Positions 45,340 through 52,954 of a stretch of 63,491 nucleotides of DNA are shown piece by piece (position 1 is the first letter of the stretch; every line of letters begins with the position of its first letter). The stretch is taken from the NCBI GenBank assembly GCA_036273515.1, contig DASUHM010000034.1, positions 1 through 63,491 on the forward strand, given 5' to 3'. A program made the translations under genes and the position numbers. Source of the DNA: Gaiellales bacterium (GTDB taxonomy: Bacteria > Actinomycetota > Thermoleophilia > Gaiellales > JAICJC01). The notes under the pieces are model-generated. The model was given only the letters and a program-made list of their open reading frames with translations. It ran no database searches and was not told the origin of the DNA.

Positions 45340-46826
45340 TCGATCCGGCCGCGCTGCAGGTGCTGGCCGCGTCGCTGCGCGGCGTTGCCGAGGAGATGGG
45401 AGCGGCGCTCGTGCGCTCGGCCCACTCGGCCAACATCAAGGAGCGGCGCGACTGCTCGACGGCGCTCTTCGACCCGGACGGGCGCATGGTCGCCCAGGCC
45501 GAGCACATGCCCGTCCACCTCGGCGCGATGCCGGACGCCGTGGCGGCGGTGCGCGCGCTCGATCCCCGCCCCGGCGCCGTCTACGTCCTGAACGACCCGT
45601 ACACGGGCGGGACGCACCTGCCCGACATCACGCTCGTCGCGGCCGTCGACGACCTTGGCCTCGTCTGCTCGCGGGCCCATCACGCCGACGTGGGCGGCAT
45701 GCAGCCGGCGAGCATGCCGGCCGGAGCGACCGAGCTGATCCAGGAGGGCGTCGTCATCCCGCCGGTCGAGCTGACGGCCGACGTGCGCCGCGTGCTCGTC
45801 GCCAACATGCGCAAGCGGGCGGAGCGGCTGGCCGACCTGCGCGCGCAGGAGGCGTGCATGGTGGTCGGCGCGGAGCGGCTGCGGGAGCTGGCGGCGAGGC
45901 TCGGCCGGCGGCGGCTGGTCGAGGGCATGGACGAGCTCTACCGCTACAGCGAGCGCCGCACCCGGGCGGCGATCGCGGAGCTGCCGGACGGGAGCTTCCG
46001 CGCACGCGACGCGATCGAGGGCGACGGGATCCACACGCGCGACATCCCGATCGAGGTCGAGGTGCGGATCGCCGGCGACGACCTCGTCGCCGACTTCGCA
46101 GGCACCGCCCCGCAGCAGGGCGGGAACGTGAACTGCCCGCTCTCGGTCACGCGCTCGGCCGTCTACTACGTCGTCCGCGCCGTCTGCGACCCGGACATCC
46201 CGGCATCCGGCGGCGCCTTCGCGCCGGTGACCGTGGTCGCGCCGGAGGGCTGCCTCGTGAACGCCGTCTCGCCGGGCGCAGTCGTGGCCGGGAACACGGA
46301 GACGTCGAGCCGGATCGTCGACGTCGTCATGTCTGCGATGGGCCGGGCCGTCGACGTCCCCGCGCACGGCCAGGGGACGATGAACAACGTCACCTTCGGC
46401 ACCCCGGCGTTCACCTACTACGAGACGCTCGGCGGCGGCCAGGGCGGATCGCCGGCGGGGCCGGGCCCGAGCGGCGTGCACGTGGCGATGTCGAACACGA
46501 TGAACACGCCGATCGAGGCACTCGAGCGCGAGTACCCGCTGCGGATCGAGCGCTACGCCCGCCGGCCCGGGACGGGCGGCGCCGGCCGGAACCGCGGCGG
46601 CGACGGCGTGGTGCGCGTCTACCGCGTGCTCGAGGACTGCCGCCTCGGGATCATGAGCGAGCGCCGCCGCCACGGCCCGAAGGGCGCCGCGGGCGGCGCG
46701 GACGGCTCCCCGGGCCGGAACATCCTGAACGGCCGCCGCCTGCCCGCCAAATGCAGCCTCGACCTGCACGCCGGCGACGTCCTCGAGATCCGCACCCCCG
46801 GCGGCGGCGGCTGGGGCTCGGGGTAG
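45336..46826 (+). CDS. hyuB: hydantoinase/oxoprolinase subunit B
   Basis: The 496-residue partner of HyuA. Family blocks: SAHSANIKERRDCSTALFD, AEHMPVHLGAMP, YVLNDPYTGGTHLPDIT, RAHHADVGGMQPASMP, and the C-terminal GPKGAAGG..GSPGRN..NG region followed by TPGGGGWG, a characteristic end. It provides the catalytic half of N-methylhydantoinase, hydantoinase or oxoprolinase. It is translationally coupled to hyuA. The REP-like repeat at 46827-46909 begins just past the stop. Substrate class remains open. Confidence 0.92.
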   Translation: MIDPAALQVLAASLRGVAEEMGAALVRSAHSANIKERRDCSTALFDPDGRMVAQAEHMPVHLGAMPDAVAAVRALDPRPGAVYVLNDPYTGGTHLPDITLVAAVDDLGLVCSRAHHADVGGMQPASMPAGATELIQEGVVIPPVELTADVRRVLVANMRKRAERLADLRAQEACMVVGAERLRELAARLGRRRLVEGMDELYRYSERRTRAAIAELPDGSFRARDAIEGDGIHTRDIPIEVEVRIAGDDLVADFAGTAPQQGGNVNCPLSVTRSAVYYVVRAVCDPDIPASGGAFAPVTVVAPEGCLVNAVSPGAVVAGNTETSSRIVDVVMSAMGRAVDVPAHGQGTMNNVTFGTPAFTYYETLGGGQGGSPAGPGPSGVHVAMSNTMNTPIEALEREYPLRIERYARRPGTGGAGRNRGGDGVVRVYRVLEDCRLGIMSERRRHGPKGAAGGADGSPGRNILNGRRLPAKCSLDLHAGDVLEIRTPGGGGWGSG

Positions 46827-46909
46827 CACCAAGCGGGGTCAGACCCCTTTTGGTGCGGCGCAGTCCACCTCCGACCCGTGATCGCGTGCACCAAAAGGGG
46901 TCTGACCCC
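46827..46909. repeat. GGGGTCAGACCCC repeat, variant copy (R3)
   Basis: Arms 46835-46856 and 46888-46909 are complementary over 22 bp (GGGGTCAGACCCC plus TTTTGGTGC). An upstream GCACCAA (46827-46833) can also pair with the TTGGTGC of the left arm, giving a shorter alternative hairpin. The 31-bp centre is unrelated to that of R2. It lies directly after the hyuB stop and just before the clpS promoter. Confidence 0.8.
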
Positions 46910-46922
46910 TCAGGGTGGCGGG

Positions 46923-46928
46923 TACCAT
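46923..46928 (+). promoter_or_regulatory. -10 box TACCAT of the clpS promoter
   Basis: TACCAT lies exactly 6 nt before the clpS ATG, giving a leaderless transcript. It starts 13 nt after the repeat R3, which would terminate or separate the hyuAB transcript. Confidence 0.5.
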
Positions 46929-46934
46929 GATCCC

Positions 46935-47243
46935 ATGGCGACGACGGTCGCACCGCCCGTCCGCAAGCAGAAGCCGCGCCGAACCGGGCCGGGGTCGGGC
47001 TCCGGCAAGCCGTGGATGGTGATCGTCCGAAACGACGACCACAACACCTTCGACGGCGTCGCCTTCGCGCTCGCGCGCACCATCCCGGGCGTGTCGTTCG
47101 AGCGCGGCCAGGCGATGGCGAACACGATCCACAACTCCGGCAAGGCCGTCGTTTGGACCGGCGACAAGGAGCGGGCCGAGCTCTACTGGGAGCAGCTGGC
47201 CGGCTTCGGCCTGACGATGGCGCCGCTCACCCCCGCAGGCTGA
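46935..47243 (+). CDS. clpS: ATP-dependent Clp protease adaptor ClpS
   Basis: The 102-residue protein has a basic disordered N-terminus (RKQKPRRTGPGSGSGKP), then the ClpS core: PWMVIVRNDDHNTFDGVAFAL with the NDD-x-NTF signature, and the QAMANTIHNSGKAVVWTGDKERAELYWEQL half. ClpS delivers N-degron substrates to ClpA/ClpC. The MVIVRNDD and H (IHNSGKA) residues that bind the substrate N-terminus are present. The start is a leaderless ATG. ctaG follows after 10 bp. Confidence 0.95.
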   Translation: MATTVAPPVRKQKPRRTGPGSGSGKPWMVIVRNDDHNTFDGVAFALARTIPGVSFERGQAMANTIHNSGKAVVWTGDKERAELYWEQLAGFGLTMAPLTPAG

Positions 47244-47253
47244 CAGGCCGGCG

Positions 47254-48021
47254 ATGGTCGACCCCTGGCGGATCGAAGCCGACCCGGCGTGGGCCGCCGC
47301 CATCCTCATCGCTGCGATCGACTATGCGGTGGTCGTCCGCTCGTGGCGCCGCGGTGGGATCGAGACGCCGAGATGGCAGATCGCGTCGTTCGCCGCGGGC
47401 CTCGCGCTGATCGCGATCGCGCTGCTCTCGCCGCTCGAGCACATCGCGCTGACCTCGCTCCTCTCCGTCCACCTGCTCCAGAACGTGATCCTGGCCGACT
47501 GGGCGCCGCCCCTGCTCGTGCTCGGCCTGTCGGCCGCCATGATCGCCGCCTGCGAGCGCCGCGGCCCGGTGCGGCTGGTCACGTCGCCGGCGTTCGCGCT
47601 CGCCTACTGGCTGGCAGCCTGGTACGTGCTCCACATCCCGGCCGTCTACGGGTACGCGCTCACGCACCGCTGGGCCCTCGGCATCGAGCACCTCGTGTTC
47701 CTGACCGCCGGGATCGTGTTCTGGTGGCCGGTGCTCGCGCCCGGCCGGATGCAGCCGGGGCCGAAGCTCTTCTACCTGTTCGGCGCGTTCATCGCCGCCG
47801 CGCCGGTGGCGCTCGCGCTCGCCCTGACCCACCCCCAGTACAGCTTCTACGTCCACGCCCCGCGCCTGTGGGGGATCTCGCCGCTCGAGGACCAGCAGCT
47901 CGGCGCGATCGCGATGGCGGTCGAGCAGGCCGCCATCCTGTTCGCCGCCTGCTCGGTGGTCTTCTTCCGGCTCATGGCGCAGGATGAGGCCGGCGACGCC
48001 GGGGTAGGCTTCGAGGCGTGA
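47254..48021 (+). CDS. ctaG: CtaG-like cytochrome c oxidase assembly membrane protein
   Basis: The 255-residue protein has about seven spans: histidines in LLSPLEHIALTSLLSVHLLQNVIL, YVLHIPAVYGYAL, GIEHLVFLTAGIVFWWPVL, and EDQQLGAIAMAVEQ near the end. This is the caa3-type CtaG pattern (Pfam caa3_CtaG), involved in copper loading of cytochrome oxidase. The GTG of the nitrilase gene overlaps its stop. It is preceded by clpS with a 10-bp gap. Confidence 0.88.
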   Translation: MVDPWRIEADPAWAAAILIAAIDYAVVVRSWRRGGIETPRWQIASFAAGLALIAIALLSPLEHIALTSLLSVHLLQNVILADWAPPLLVLGLSAAMIAACERRGPVRLVTSPAFALAYWLAAWYVLHIPAVYGYALTHRWALGIEHLVFLTAGIVFWWPVLAPGRMQPGPKLFYLFGAFIAAAPVALALALTHPQYSFYVHAPRLWGISPLEDQQLGAIAMAVEQAAILFAACSVVFFRLMAQDEAGDAGVGFEA

Positions 48022-48851
48022 GAGCCGCCTGCATCCAGTTCCAAGCCCGGGCCGAGAAGGCCCGCAACCTCGAGGACATGGCGCCGCTGGTGGCACGGGC
48101 CGCCGACCTGGGCGCGGACGTCGTCCTCCTGCCGGAGAAGTGGAACGCCTGGCTGGACGGCCCCGGCCTGCGCGACCAGGCCGAGCGGCTCGACGCCGGC
48201 CCCACGGTCGAGGTCATGTCGGACTGGGCCCGCGCCCACCGCGTGAACCTGATCGGCGGGAGCATCGCCATCCTCGGCGACGGCGACCGCGTCGGCAACG
48301 TCTCGATCGTCTACGACCGCGACGGCGCCCGGATCGCGGCCTACACGAAGATCCACCTCTTCGACGTCGACGTCGGCGGGATCAGCTACCGCGAGTCCGA
48401 CGGCACCGAGCCGGGTTCCCAGCCGGTCGTCGCCGATATCGACGGCGTCCGCGTCGGGCTCACCGTCTGCTACGACCTGCGTTTCCCCGAGCTCTACCGC
48501 GTGCTCGCCCTCGACGGCGGCGCGACCGTGCTGACCGTCCCGTCCAACTTCACACTGCTCACGGGCATGGCCCACTGGGAGCTCCTGCTGCGCGCCCGCG
48601 CGGTCGAGAACCAGGCGTTCGTCCTCGCCACCGGCCAGCACGGCTACCCGGGCGGCCTGAACAAGCCGAGCTACGGCCACAGCATGATCATCGACCCCTG
48701 GGGAACGGTGCTCGCCCAGGCCCCCGACGGCGACGGCGTGATCGTCGCCGATCTGGACATGGCTGCCCTGGCGGACATCCGCGAGCGCCTGCCCGCCCTG
48801 CGCCACCGCCGCCCGGACGCCTACGCCGGGCGCGCGACGGTTCCCGGGTAG
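48018..48851 (+). CDS. carbon-nitrogen hydrolase (nitrilase superfamily)
   Basis: The 277-residue protein contains the Glu-Lys-Cys triad: Glu in LLPEKW, Lys in YTKIHLFDVDV, and Cys in GLTVCYDLRFPELYR. The KIHLFDVDV and RFPELYR pattern is that of Nit1/Nit2-type omega-amidases and deaminated-glutathione amidases. The GTG start overlaps the ctaG stop (GTGA). A TAGGCT box lies 7 nt upstream, so the gene may have a leaderless promoter of its own in addition to read-through. Confidence 0.9.
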   Translation: MRAACIQFQARAEKARNLEDMAPLVARAADLGADVVLLPEKWNAWLDGPGLRDQAERLDAGPTVEVMSDWARAHRVNLIGGSIAILGDGDRVGNVSIVYDRDGARIAAYTKIHLFDVDVGGISYRESDGTEPGSQPVVADIDGVRVGLTVCYDLRFPELYRVLALDGGATVLTVPSNFTLLTGMAHWELLLRARAVENQAFVLATGQHGYPGGLNKPSYGHSMIIDPWGTVLAQAPDGDGVIVADLDMAALADIRERLPALRHRRPDAYAGRATVPG

Positions 48852-48859
48852 GCCGCTGG

Positions 48860-49927
48860 TCAGCCCAGGTACTGCAGGGACCAGCTGACTCCGGCGTCGC
48901 CGGTGTGTGCGATGCGGGTGGTCGTTCCGTCCGCCTCGGCCACCCATCCCCGGCGCCGGTCGACGAACATGAGGGCGTAGTCGCCGACCCCGCGCGGTAC
49001 CGACATCCGGCGGTGCACCCATACCCGCCCGTGGGTTGCCGTCGCGGTCAGGGACGGCCGGCCGCGCCCGCACGCCACGCACAGGCCGAGGAACTTCTCC
49101 ACGGTCGCGGAGACGACGTCGAACGGGCCCGGGTAATCGTCGATGCGGGGCACCTTGCGGGGGGTGTGGATGAACTGGGCCAGCTCGGGAAGCCAGTGCG
49201 CGCCGCCGTCGAAGCTGGCGTAGACGGCATACGCCTGGTGGCTGGTCGCAGCGCCGTCGGTGAAGAGCGCCCAGACGCTGCCTCCGCGCGTGCAGTGAAC
49301 GACGGCCTCGCCGGCCCTGTGGGCGAGTGTGAACTGCAGCTGCCACGTGGCGCCGCCGTCGGCGGTGAAGAGCACCTTCCTGCCCTTCCCGATCCAGCCA
49401 ACCGCCCCGGTCGTGAAGCACACCGAGTGGGCCAGCTCCCCCCGCCCCTCCCACGTGCGGCCGCCGTCGCGGGTGCGAACGACCTTCAGGCCGGCCGCGG
49501 CCCTGGCCAGGCCCCAGCCGACCCGGGGACCGAGGAAGTCCACCTCGGCGAGCGTGGTGCGCAGCCCGCGGTGGGCCCAGTGGGTGCCGCCGTCCGTCGT
49601 CGCCAGCACGCCTCGCCGTGACAGTGCAAAGCCGATCTTCGCCGTGGGGAACTGCACCTCGTGGACGCGGTGGCTCGTGTAGCGCTCCAGGCGCCACGTG
49701 CGCCCGCCGTCCGCGGTGGCGACGACGCCGCGGGCAACGCCCACGTGTGCGCGCAGGCGGCCGATGGCTGCGACTGCGCCGAGCGGGGAGTCGGCCAGCG
49801 CGGGAGCCGTCCCTGCGGCCATCGCCAGACTGCAGGCGGCTGCCAGCACCGCTGCCCGCCGCGGCCGGGTCAGCCCGATACGGCCAACGGATCGGGCCGG
49901 CGGATCCAACGTCGGTGGTCGAGCCAC
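48860..49927 (-). CDS. secreted YCF48/BNR-type beta-propeller protein
   Basis: The product starts with an Arg-rich region (GLTRPRRAAVL), a signal peptide ending in PALA, then repeated sialidase-like Asp-box blades: VVATADGGRTWRLE, VLATTDGGTHWAH, VVRTRDGGRTWEG, LFTADGGATWQL and SFDGGAHWLP. Such propellers occur in the photosystem II factor YCF48 and many secreted proteins; the function here is unknown. A CVACG loop may be a second Cys pair. The start, GTG 49927, lies inside a duplicated hydrolase fragment (49870-50008), so the upstream part of the gene appears to reuse inserted sequence. Confidence 0.72.
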   Translation of the reverse strand: MARPPTLDPPARSVGRIGLTRPRRAAVLAAACSLAMAAGTAPALADSPLGAVAAIGRLRAHVGVARGVVATADGGRTWRLERYTSHRVHEVQFPTAKIGFALSRRGVLATTDGGTHWAHRGLRTTLAEVDFLGPRVGWGLARAAAGLKVVRTRDGGRTWEGRGELAHSVCFTTGAVGWIGKGRKVLFTADGGATWQLQFTLAHRAGEAVVHCTRGGSVWALFTDGAATSHQAYAVYASFDGGAHWLPELAQFIHTPRKVPRIDDYPGPFDVVSATVEKFLGLCVACGRGRPSLTATATHGRVWVHRRMSVPRGVGDYALMFVDRRRGWVAEADGTTTRIAHTGDAGVSWSLQYLG

Positions 49928-50008
49928 TCGAAGTCTCCGTATCCCTGGGCGGCGAAGCGGGCGAGAACCTCGAGAGCGTACACCGTCTCGTCGGACGGCG
50001 TGAAGCGG
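49870..50008 (-). pseudogene. duplicated internal fragment of an alpha/beta-hydrolase gene
   Basis: Read on the minus strand, this stretch encodes SDETVYALEVLARFAAQGYG followed by DFEWLDHRRWIRRP and then a stop. The intact alpha/beta-hydrolase gene 0.8 kb upstream (50626-51531) contains SDETIYAPEVLAHFAAQGYG then GFEWLDHLRWIRRP. The DNA is also plainly related. Only about 45 codons remain, with neither a start nor the catalytic motifs. It sits directly between the GNAT stop and the propeller gene and overlaps the latter's start. Confidence 0.8.
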
Positions 50009-50629
50009 TCAGAGGAAGAGCGCTTCGCTTCCGATCGGCTCGAAGCCCGCCCGGAGGAACGCCCGCAGCGAGGCGGCGTTGCCGGGCGCGACCTGGGCGA
50101 AGACGACGCCACCCGGCCCGACCAGCTTCCGCGCCTCGACGAGCGCCCGCCGGGCGACGCCGCGGCCGCGTGCCCGTGGTTCGACCTCGATCGACACCTC
50201 GGCCCGGCCGGCGAGGCCGCGGCCGAACGTGACCACCGCGCCGTCGCACTCGAACACGCGCACGTCGTCGCGGCGGGCGAACGCCCGCGCAGCGCGTGGA
50301 TGGGCGTCCGCCCCCGTCTCGGTGAGCGCCGGCTCGCCGTCAAGGCCCGCGGCCGCGAGGACGACGTCGATGCCGTCGTCGCGGCGGCCGATCGTGCGCC
50401 CGAGCTCGGCGAGGAACGGGGCGCTCAGCGGCGCCAGCAGATCGCCTGCCGGAAGCCGCTCCCGCAGCCACGCCTCTGGCACGTCGGCCGCGATCGCGTA
50501 GTGCGCCGTGAAGCCGACGACGGCCGCCGCCGCCCCGGCGGCGGGCAGCAGCTCGACCTGCCCGTCCGGGTCGGGGAACCTCCCGCGGGCCGCGTCCTCG
50601 AGCAGCGCCGCCAGCGGGTGCGGCGTCAC
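50009..50629 (-). CDS. GNAT-family N-acetyltransferase
   Basis: The 206-residue protein has an N-terminal region of unclear fold (LLEDAARGRFP at its beginning, GFTAHYAIAADVPEAWLRERLP). A C-terminal GNAT core follows: VSIEVEPRARGRGVARRALVEA with the acetyl-CoA loop R-x-x-G-x-G/A, and NAASLRAFLRAGFEPIG. The acceptor is unknown. The start is GTG at 50629, overlapping the alpha/beta-hydrolase stop as GTGA, so the two are coupled. A fragment of that hydrolase gene begins immediately past its own stop. Confidence 0.8.
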   Translation of the reverse strand: MTPHPLAALLEDAARGRFPDPDGQVELLPAAGAAAAVVGFTAHYAIAADVPEAWLRERLPAGDLLAPLSAPFLAELGRTIGRRDDGIDVVLAAAGLDGEPALTETGADAHPRAARAFARRDDVRVFECDGAVVTFGRGLAGRAEVSIEVEPRARGRGVARRALVEARKLVGPGGVVFAQVAPGNAASLRAFLRAGFEPIGSEALFL

Positions 50630-51531
50630 CCTTCGGGCGGCGGGGCGGTGGGGTCGGGTAGGACGCCGTGGCGGATGAACCACCAGCGCACGGCGTCGAT
50701 GTAGGCCTTCGGCTGCTCGACGTGGGCCATGTGGGCCGCCTTCTCGATGACGACCAGCTCGGAGCCCTCGACCTCGTTGTGGATCTCCTCCGACCGCGCG
50801 AGCGTGCACGTGCGGTCGTAGCGGCCGACCATGACCAGCATCGGCCGGCGGATCCAGCGCAGGTGGTCGAGCCACTCGAAGCCGCCGTAGCCCTGGGCGG
50901 CGAAGTGGGCCAGCACCTCGGGCGCGTAGATGGTCTCGTCGGACTGCATGAACCGGCTGTAGGCGTCGCCCATCTCCCAGAAGTGGAAGGGCATCTGCGC
51001 GTAGGTGTTCTGGCGCGCCTGCTCGACGGTCGTGAGCCGGGCCTCCTCATCCCATGAGCGCCGGATCTGCTCGCGCATGGCGGCGGGCTCGAAGCGCTCG
51101 ATCTCGCGCTCGACGTCGGCCATCAGCGCCTCGCTCGAGGCGGCCCCGGCCGAGATGATGTACTGGCTCGCGCTGCCGCGCTCGAGCGCGTGCGAGAGGG
51201 CGATGATCCCGCCGAACGAGTGGCCGAGGACGGCGTACTCGGTCAGCCCGAGCGCCTCGGCCAGCCGGTCGATGTCCTGGGCGAAGCCCCGCACCGAGAG
51301 CGTCGCCGGATCGACCCGGGGCGACCGGCCCTGGCCGCGCTCGTCGACGTAGATCAGGCGCAGGCCCATGTCGCCCAGCGGGTCGAGCCACGGCCGGAAC
51401 TCGTGGTGGTCGAGGCCCGGGCCGCCGTGCAGGAGCATGAGCGGATAGCCGGAGCCGTGCTCGGCGATGAAGAGCTCACCGCCGTCGTCGAGCGAGACGA
51501 GCCGCCCCTCAGATGGCTGACTCCCCGTCAC
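50626..51531 (-). CDS. alpha/beta hydrolase (proline iminopeptidase-like)
   Basis: The 301-residue protein resembles proline iminopeptidases: oxyanion loop LLHGGPGLDHHEF, YVDERGQGRS, nucleophile elbow GHSFGG (Ser about residue 105), and a C-terminal MVGRYDRT with Asp and a His in KAAHMAHVEQP. It probably removes N-terminal Pro or another small amide or ester. The start is GTG 51531. The first codons (VTGSQPSE) lie inside the terminal arm of repeat B, so the repeat supplies the N-terminus. It is coupled to the GNAT gene. Confidence 0.85.
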   Translation of the reverse strand: MTGSQPSEGRLVSLDDGGELFIAEHGSGYPLMLLHGGPGLDHHEFRPWLDPLGDMGLRLIYVDERGQGRSPRVDPATLSVRGFAQDIDRLAEALGLTEYAVLGHSFGGIIALSHALERGSASQYIISAGAASSEALMADVEREIERFEPAAMREQIRRSWDEEARLTTVEQARQNTYAQMPFHFWEMGDAYSRFMQSDETIYAPEVLAHFAAQGYGGFEWLDHLRWIRRPMLVMVGRYDRTCTLARSEEIHNEVEGSELVVIEKAAHMAHVEQPKAYIDAVRWWFIRHGVLPDPTAPPPEG

Positions 51532-51713
51532 CGCGCGCCTGGACGTACATCGGCGTTGGGTCGGCGGACGGCGGCGGCGCTGCGGCTGCGAACCGTCGCC
51601 TCGCGGCGTCCTCGGTCGCGCCCATATTTCGAACGATATGAGCGCTCCCTGCGTCCTTGCGAGGCTCGGTTCTCGCCGCCCAGAACATCACGGCGACGGG
51701 GAGTCAGCCATCC
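51511..51713 (+). repeat. repeat B: 203-bp structured inverted-repeat element
   Basis: Outer arms GATGGCTGACTCCCCGTC (51512-51529) and its complement (51695-51712) pair perfectly over 18 bp, then after one mismatch CCG (51531-51533) pairs with CGG (51691-51693). Internal CATAT (51623-51627) pairs with ATATG (51636-51640). The interior is closely similar to repeat A (GCGCGCCTGGACGTAC, CTGCGGCTGCGAACCGTCGC, CTCCCTGCGTCCTTGCG), while the arms differ. It sits between the hydrolase start and the acyl-CoA dehydrogenase stop (51715), and its left arm overlaps the first codons of the hydrolase. Confidence 0.85.
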
Positions 51714-51714
51714 T

Positions 51715-52875
51715 CTAGCCATTCATCTTCCGGTAGCCGAGGGCGTGCTCGGCCTGCATCATCTTGTGGATCTGGGTGGTGCCCTCGTAGATGATGGGGG
51801 CGCGGGCGTTCCGGAAGTAGCGCTCGACCGGGTATTCGGCCGAGTAGCCGTAGGCGCCGTGCACCTGGATGGCGAGGTTGGCGGCCTTGAACGCGCTCTC
51901 GGTGGCGTGCCACTTGGCCAGCGACGTCTCGCGCGTGTTGCGGACGCCGCGGTTCTTCGCGTCGGCGGCCTGCATGACCAGCAGCCGCGACGTCTCGTAG
52001 CCGAGCACCATGTCGGCGATCATGTCCTGCACGAACTGGTGGCGGCCGATCTCCTTGCCGAACGTCTTGCGCTCGTTCGCGTACTTGACCGACGCCTCCA
52101 GGCAGGCCCGGATGACGCCGACCGCGCCGGCGGCCACGGTGAAGCGGCCGTGGTCGAGCGAGTGCATCGCGATCTTGAAGCCCTCGCCCTCCCCGCCGAC
52201 CAGGTTCTCGGCCGGCACCTGCACGTTGGAGAAGAAGAGCTCGCCGGTCGAGCCGGCCCAGATCCCGAGCTTGTTCGGGATCCGGCGGGCCTCGACGCCC
52301 TCCCACTCGCGCTCGACGATGAAGGCCGAGATGCCCTTGTGGCCGGCGTCGGGATCGGTCTTCGCGAACACGAGCTCGTAGTCGGCCTCGGTCGCGTAGG
52401 AGATCCAGTTCTTCTGGCCGTTCAGGAGGTAGGTGCCGTCCGGCTGGCGGACGGCGGTGGTCAGCATCGCCGAGACGTCCGACCCGGCCGCCGGCTCGGT
52501 CAGGCCGAAGCAGCCGAGCTTCTCGCCTCTCGCCATCGGCTCCAGATACTTCGTCTTCTGCTCGTCCGAGCCGAACCGCAGAAGCGACAGCGAGTTCAGG
52601 CCGACGTGCACCGAGATCAACGTGCGGAAGGCCGACTCGCCCCGCTCGATCTCCTCGCAGATCAGCGCCTCGCACACGTAGTCGAGGCCGGCGCCGCCAT
52701 GCTCGACCGGGATCGGGGCGCCGAGGAGCCCCAGCTCGGCCATCTCCTCGATGATCCCCATGTCGAGGTGATGGTTGATGTCGTTCTCCTGCGCGACCGG
52801 CAGCACGCGCCGGTCGACGAACTCCCGCACGGTCTCCTGGATCGCGCGCTGCTCGTCGGTCAACTGTAGGTCCAC
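51715..52875 (-). CDS. acyl-CoA dehydrogenase
   Basis: The 386-residue protein has the family layout: an N-terminal helical domain (LTDEQRAIQETVREFVDRRVLP), a beta domain with FAD-contacting CFGLTEPAAGSDVSAM and WISYATEADY, and a C-terminal helical domain with RHQFVQDMIADMVLGYE and the catalytic Glu probably in VERYFRNARAPIIYEGTTQIHKMM. It resembles short/medium-chain enzymes. The acyl-CoA substrate is unknown. The GTG start lies 79 bp from the divergent methyltransferase gene. Its stop is within 2 bp of repeat B. Confidence 0.93.
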   Translation of the reverse strand: MDLQLTDEQRAIQETVREFVDRRVLPVAQENDINHHLDMGIIEEMAELGLLGAPIPVEHGGAGLDYVCEALICEEIERGESAFRTLISVHVGLNSLSLLRFGSDEQKTKYLEPMARGEKLGCFGLTEPAAGSDVSAMLTTAVRQPDGTYLLNGQKNWISYATEADYELVFAKTDPDAGHKGISAFIVEREWEGVEARRIPNKLGIWAGSTGELFFSNVQVPAENLVGGEGEGFKIAMHSLDHGRFTVAAGAVGVIRACLEASVKYANERKTFGKEIGRHQFVQDMIADMVLGYETSRLLVMQAADAKNRGVRNTRETSLAKWHATESAFKAANLAIQVHGAYGYSAEYPVERYFRNARAPIIYEGTTQIHKMMQAEHALGYRKMNG

Positions 52876-52942
52876 ACCCGCTCCTCGCCGCCGGATTCTC
52901 GGCGAGTGATCCTATCGGGGCGCTCCGGAGGAGGGAGGCGGT

Positions 52943-52948
52943 TAGCAT
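52943..52948 (+). promoter_or_regulatory. -10 box TAGCAT of a leaderless promoter
   Basis: TAGCAT is followed by exactly 6 nt and the GTG of the methyltransferase gene at 52955. The pattern matches the ClpS and EcsC-like promoters. No -35 was identified. Confidence 0.5.
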
Positions 52949-52954
52949 CGGGGC

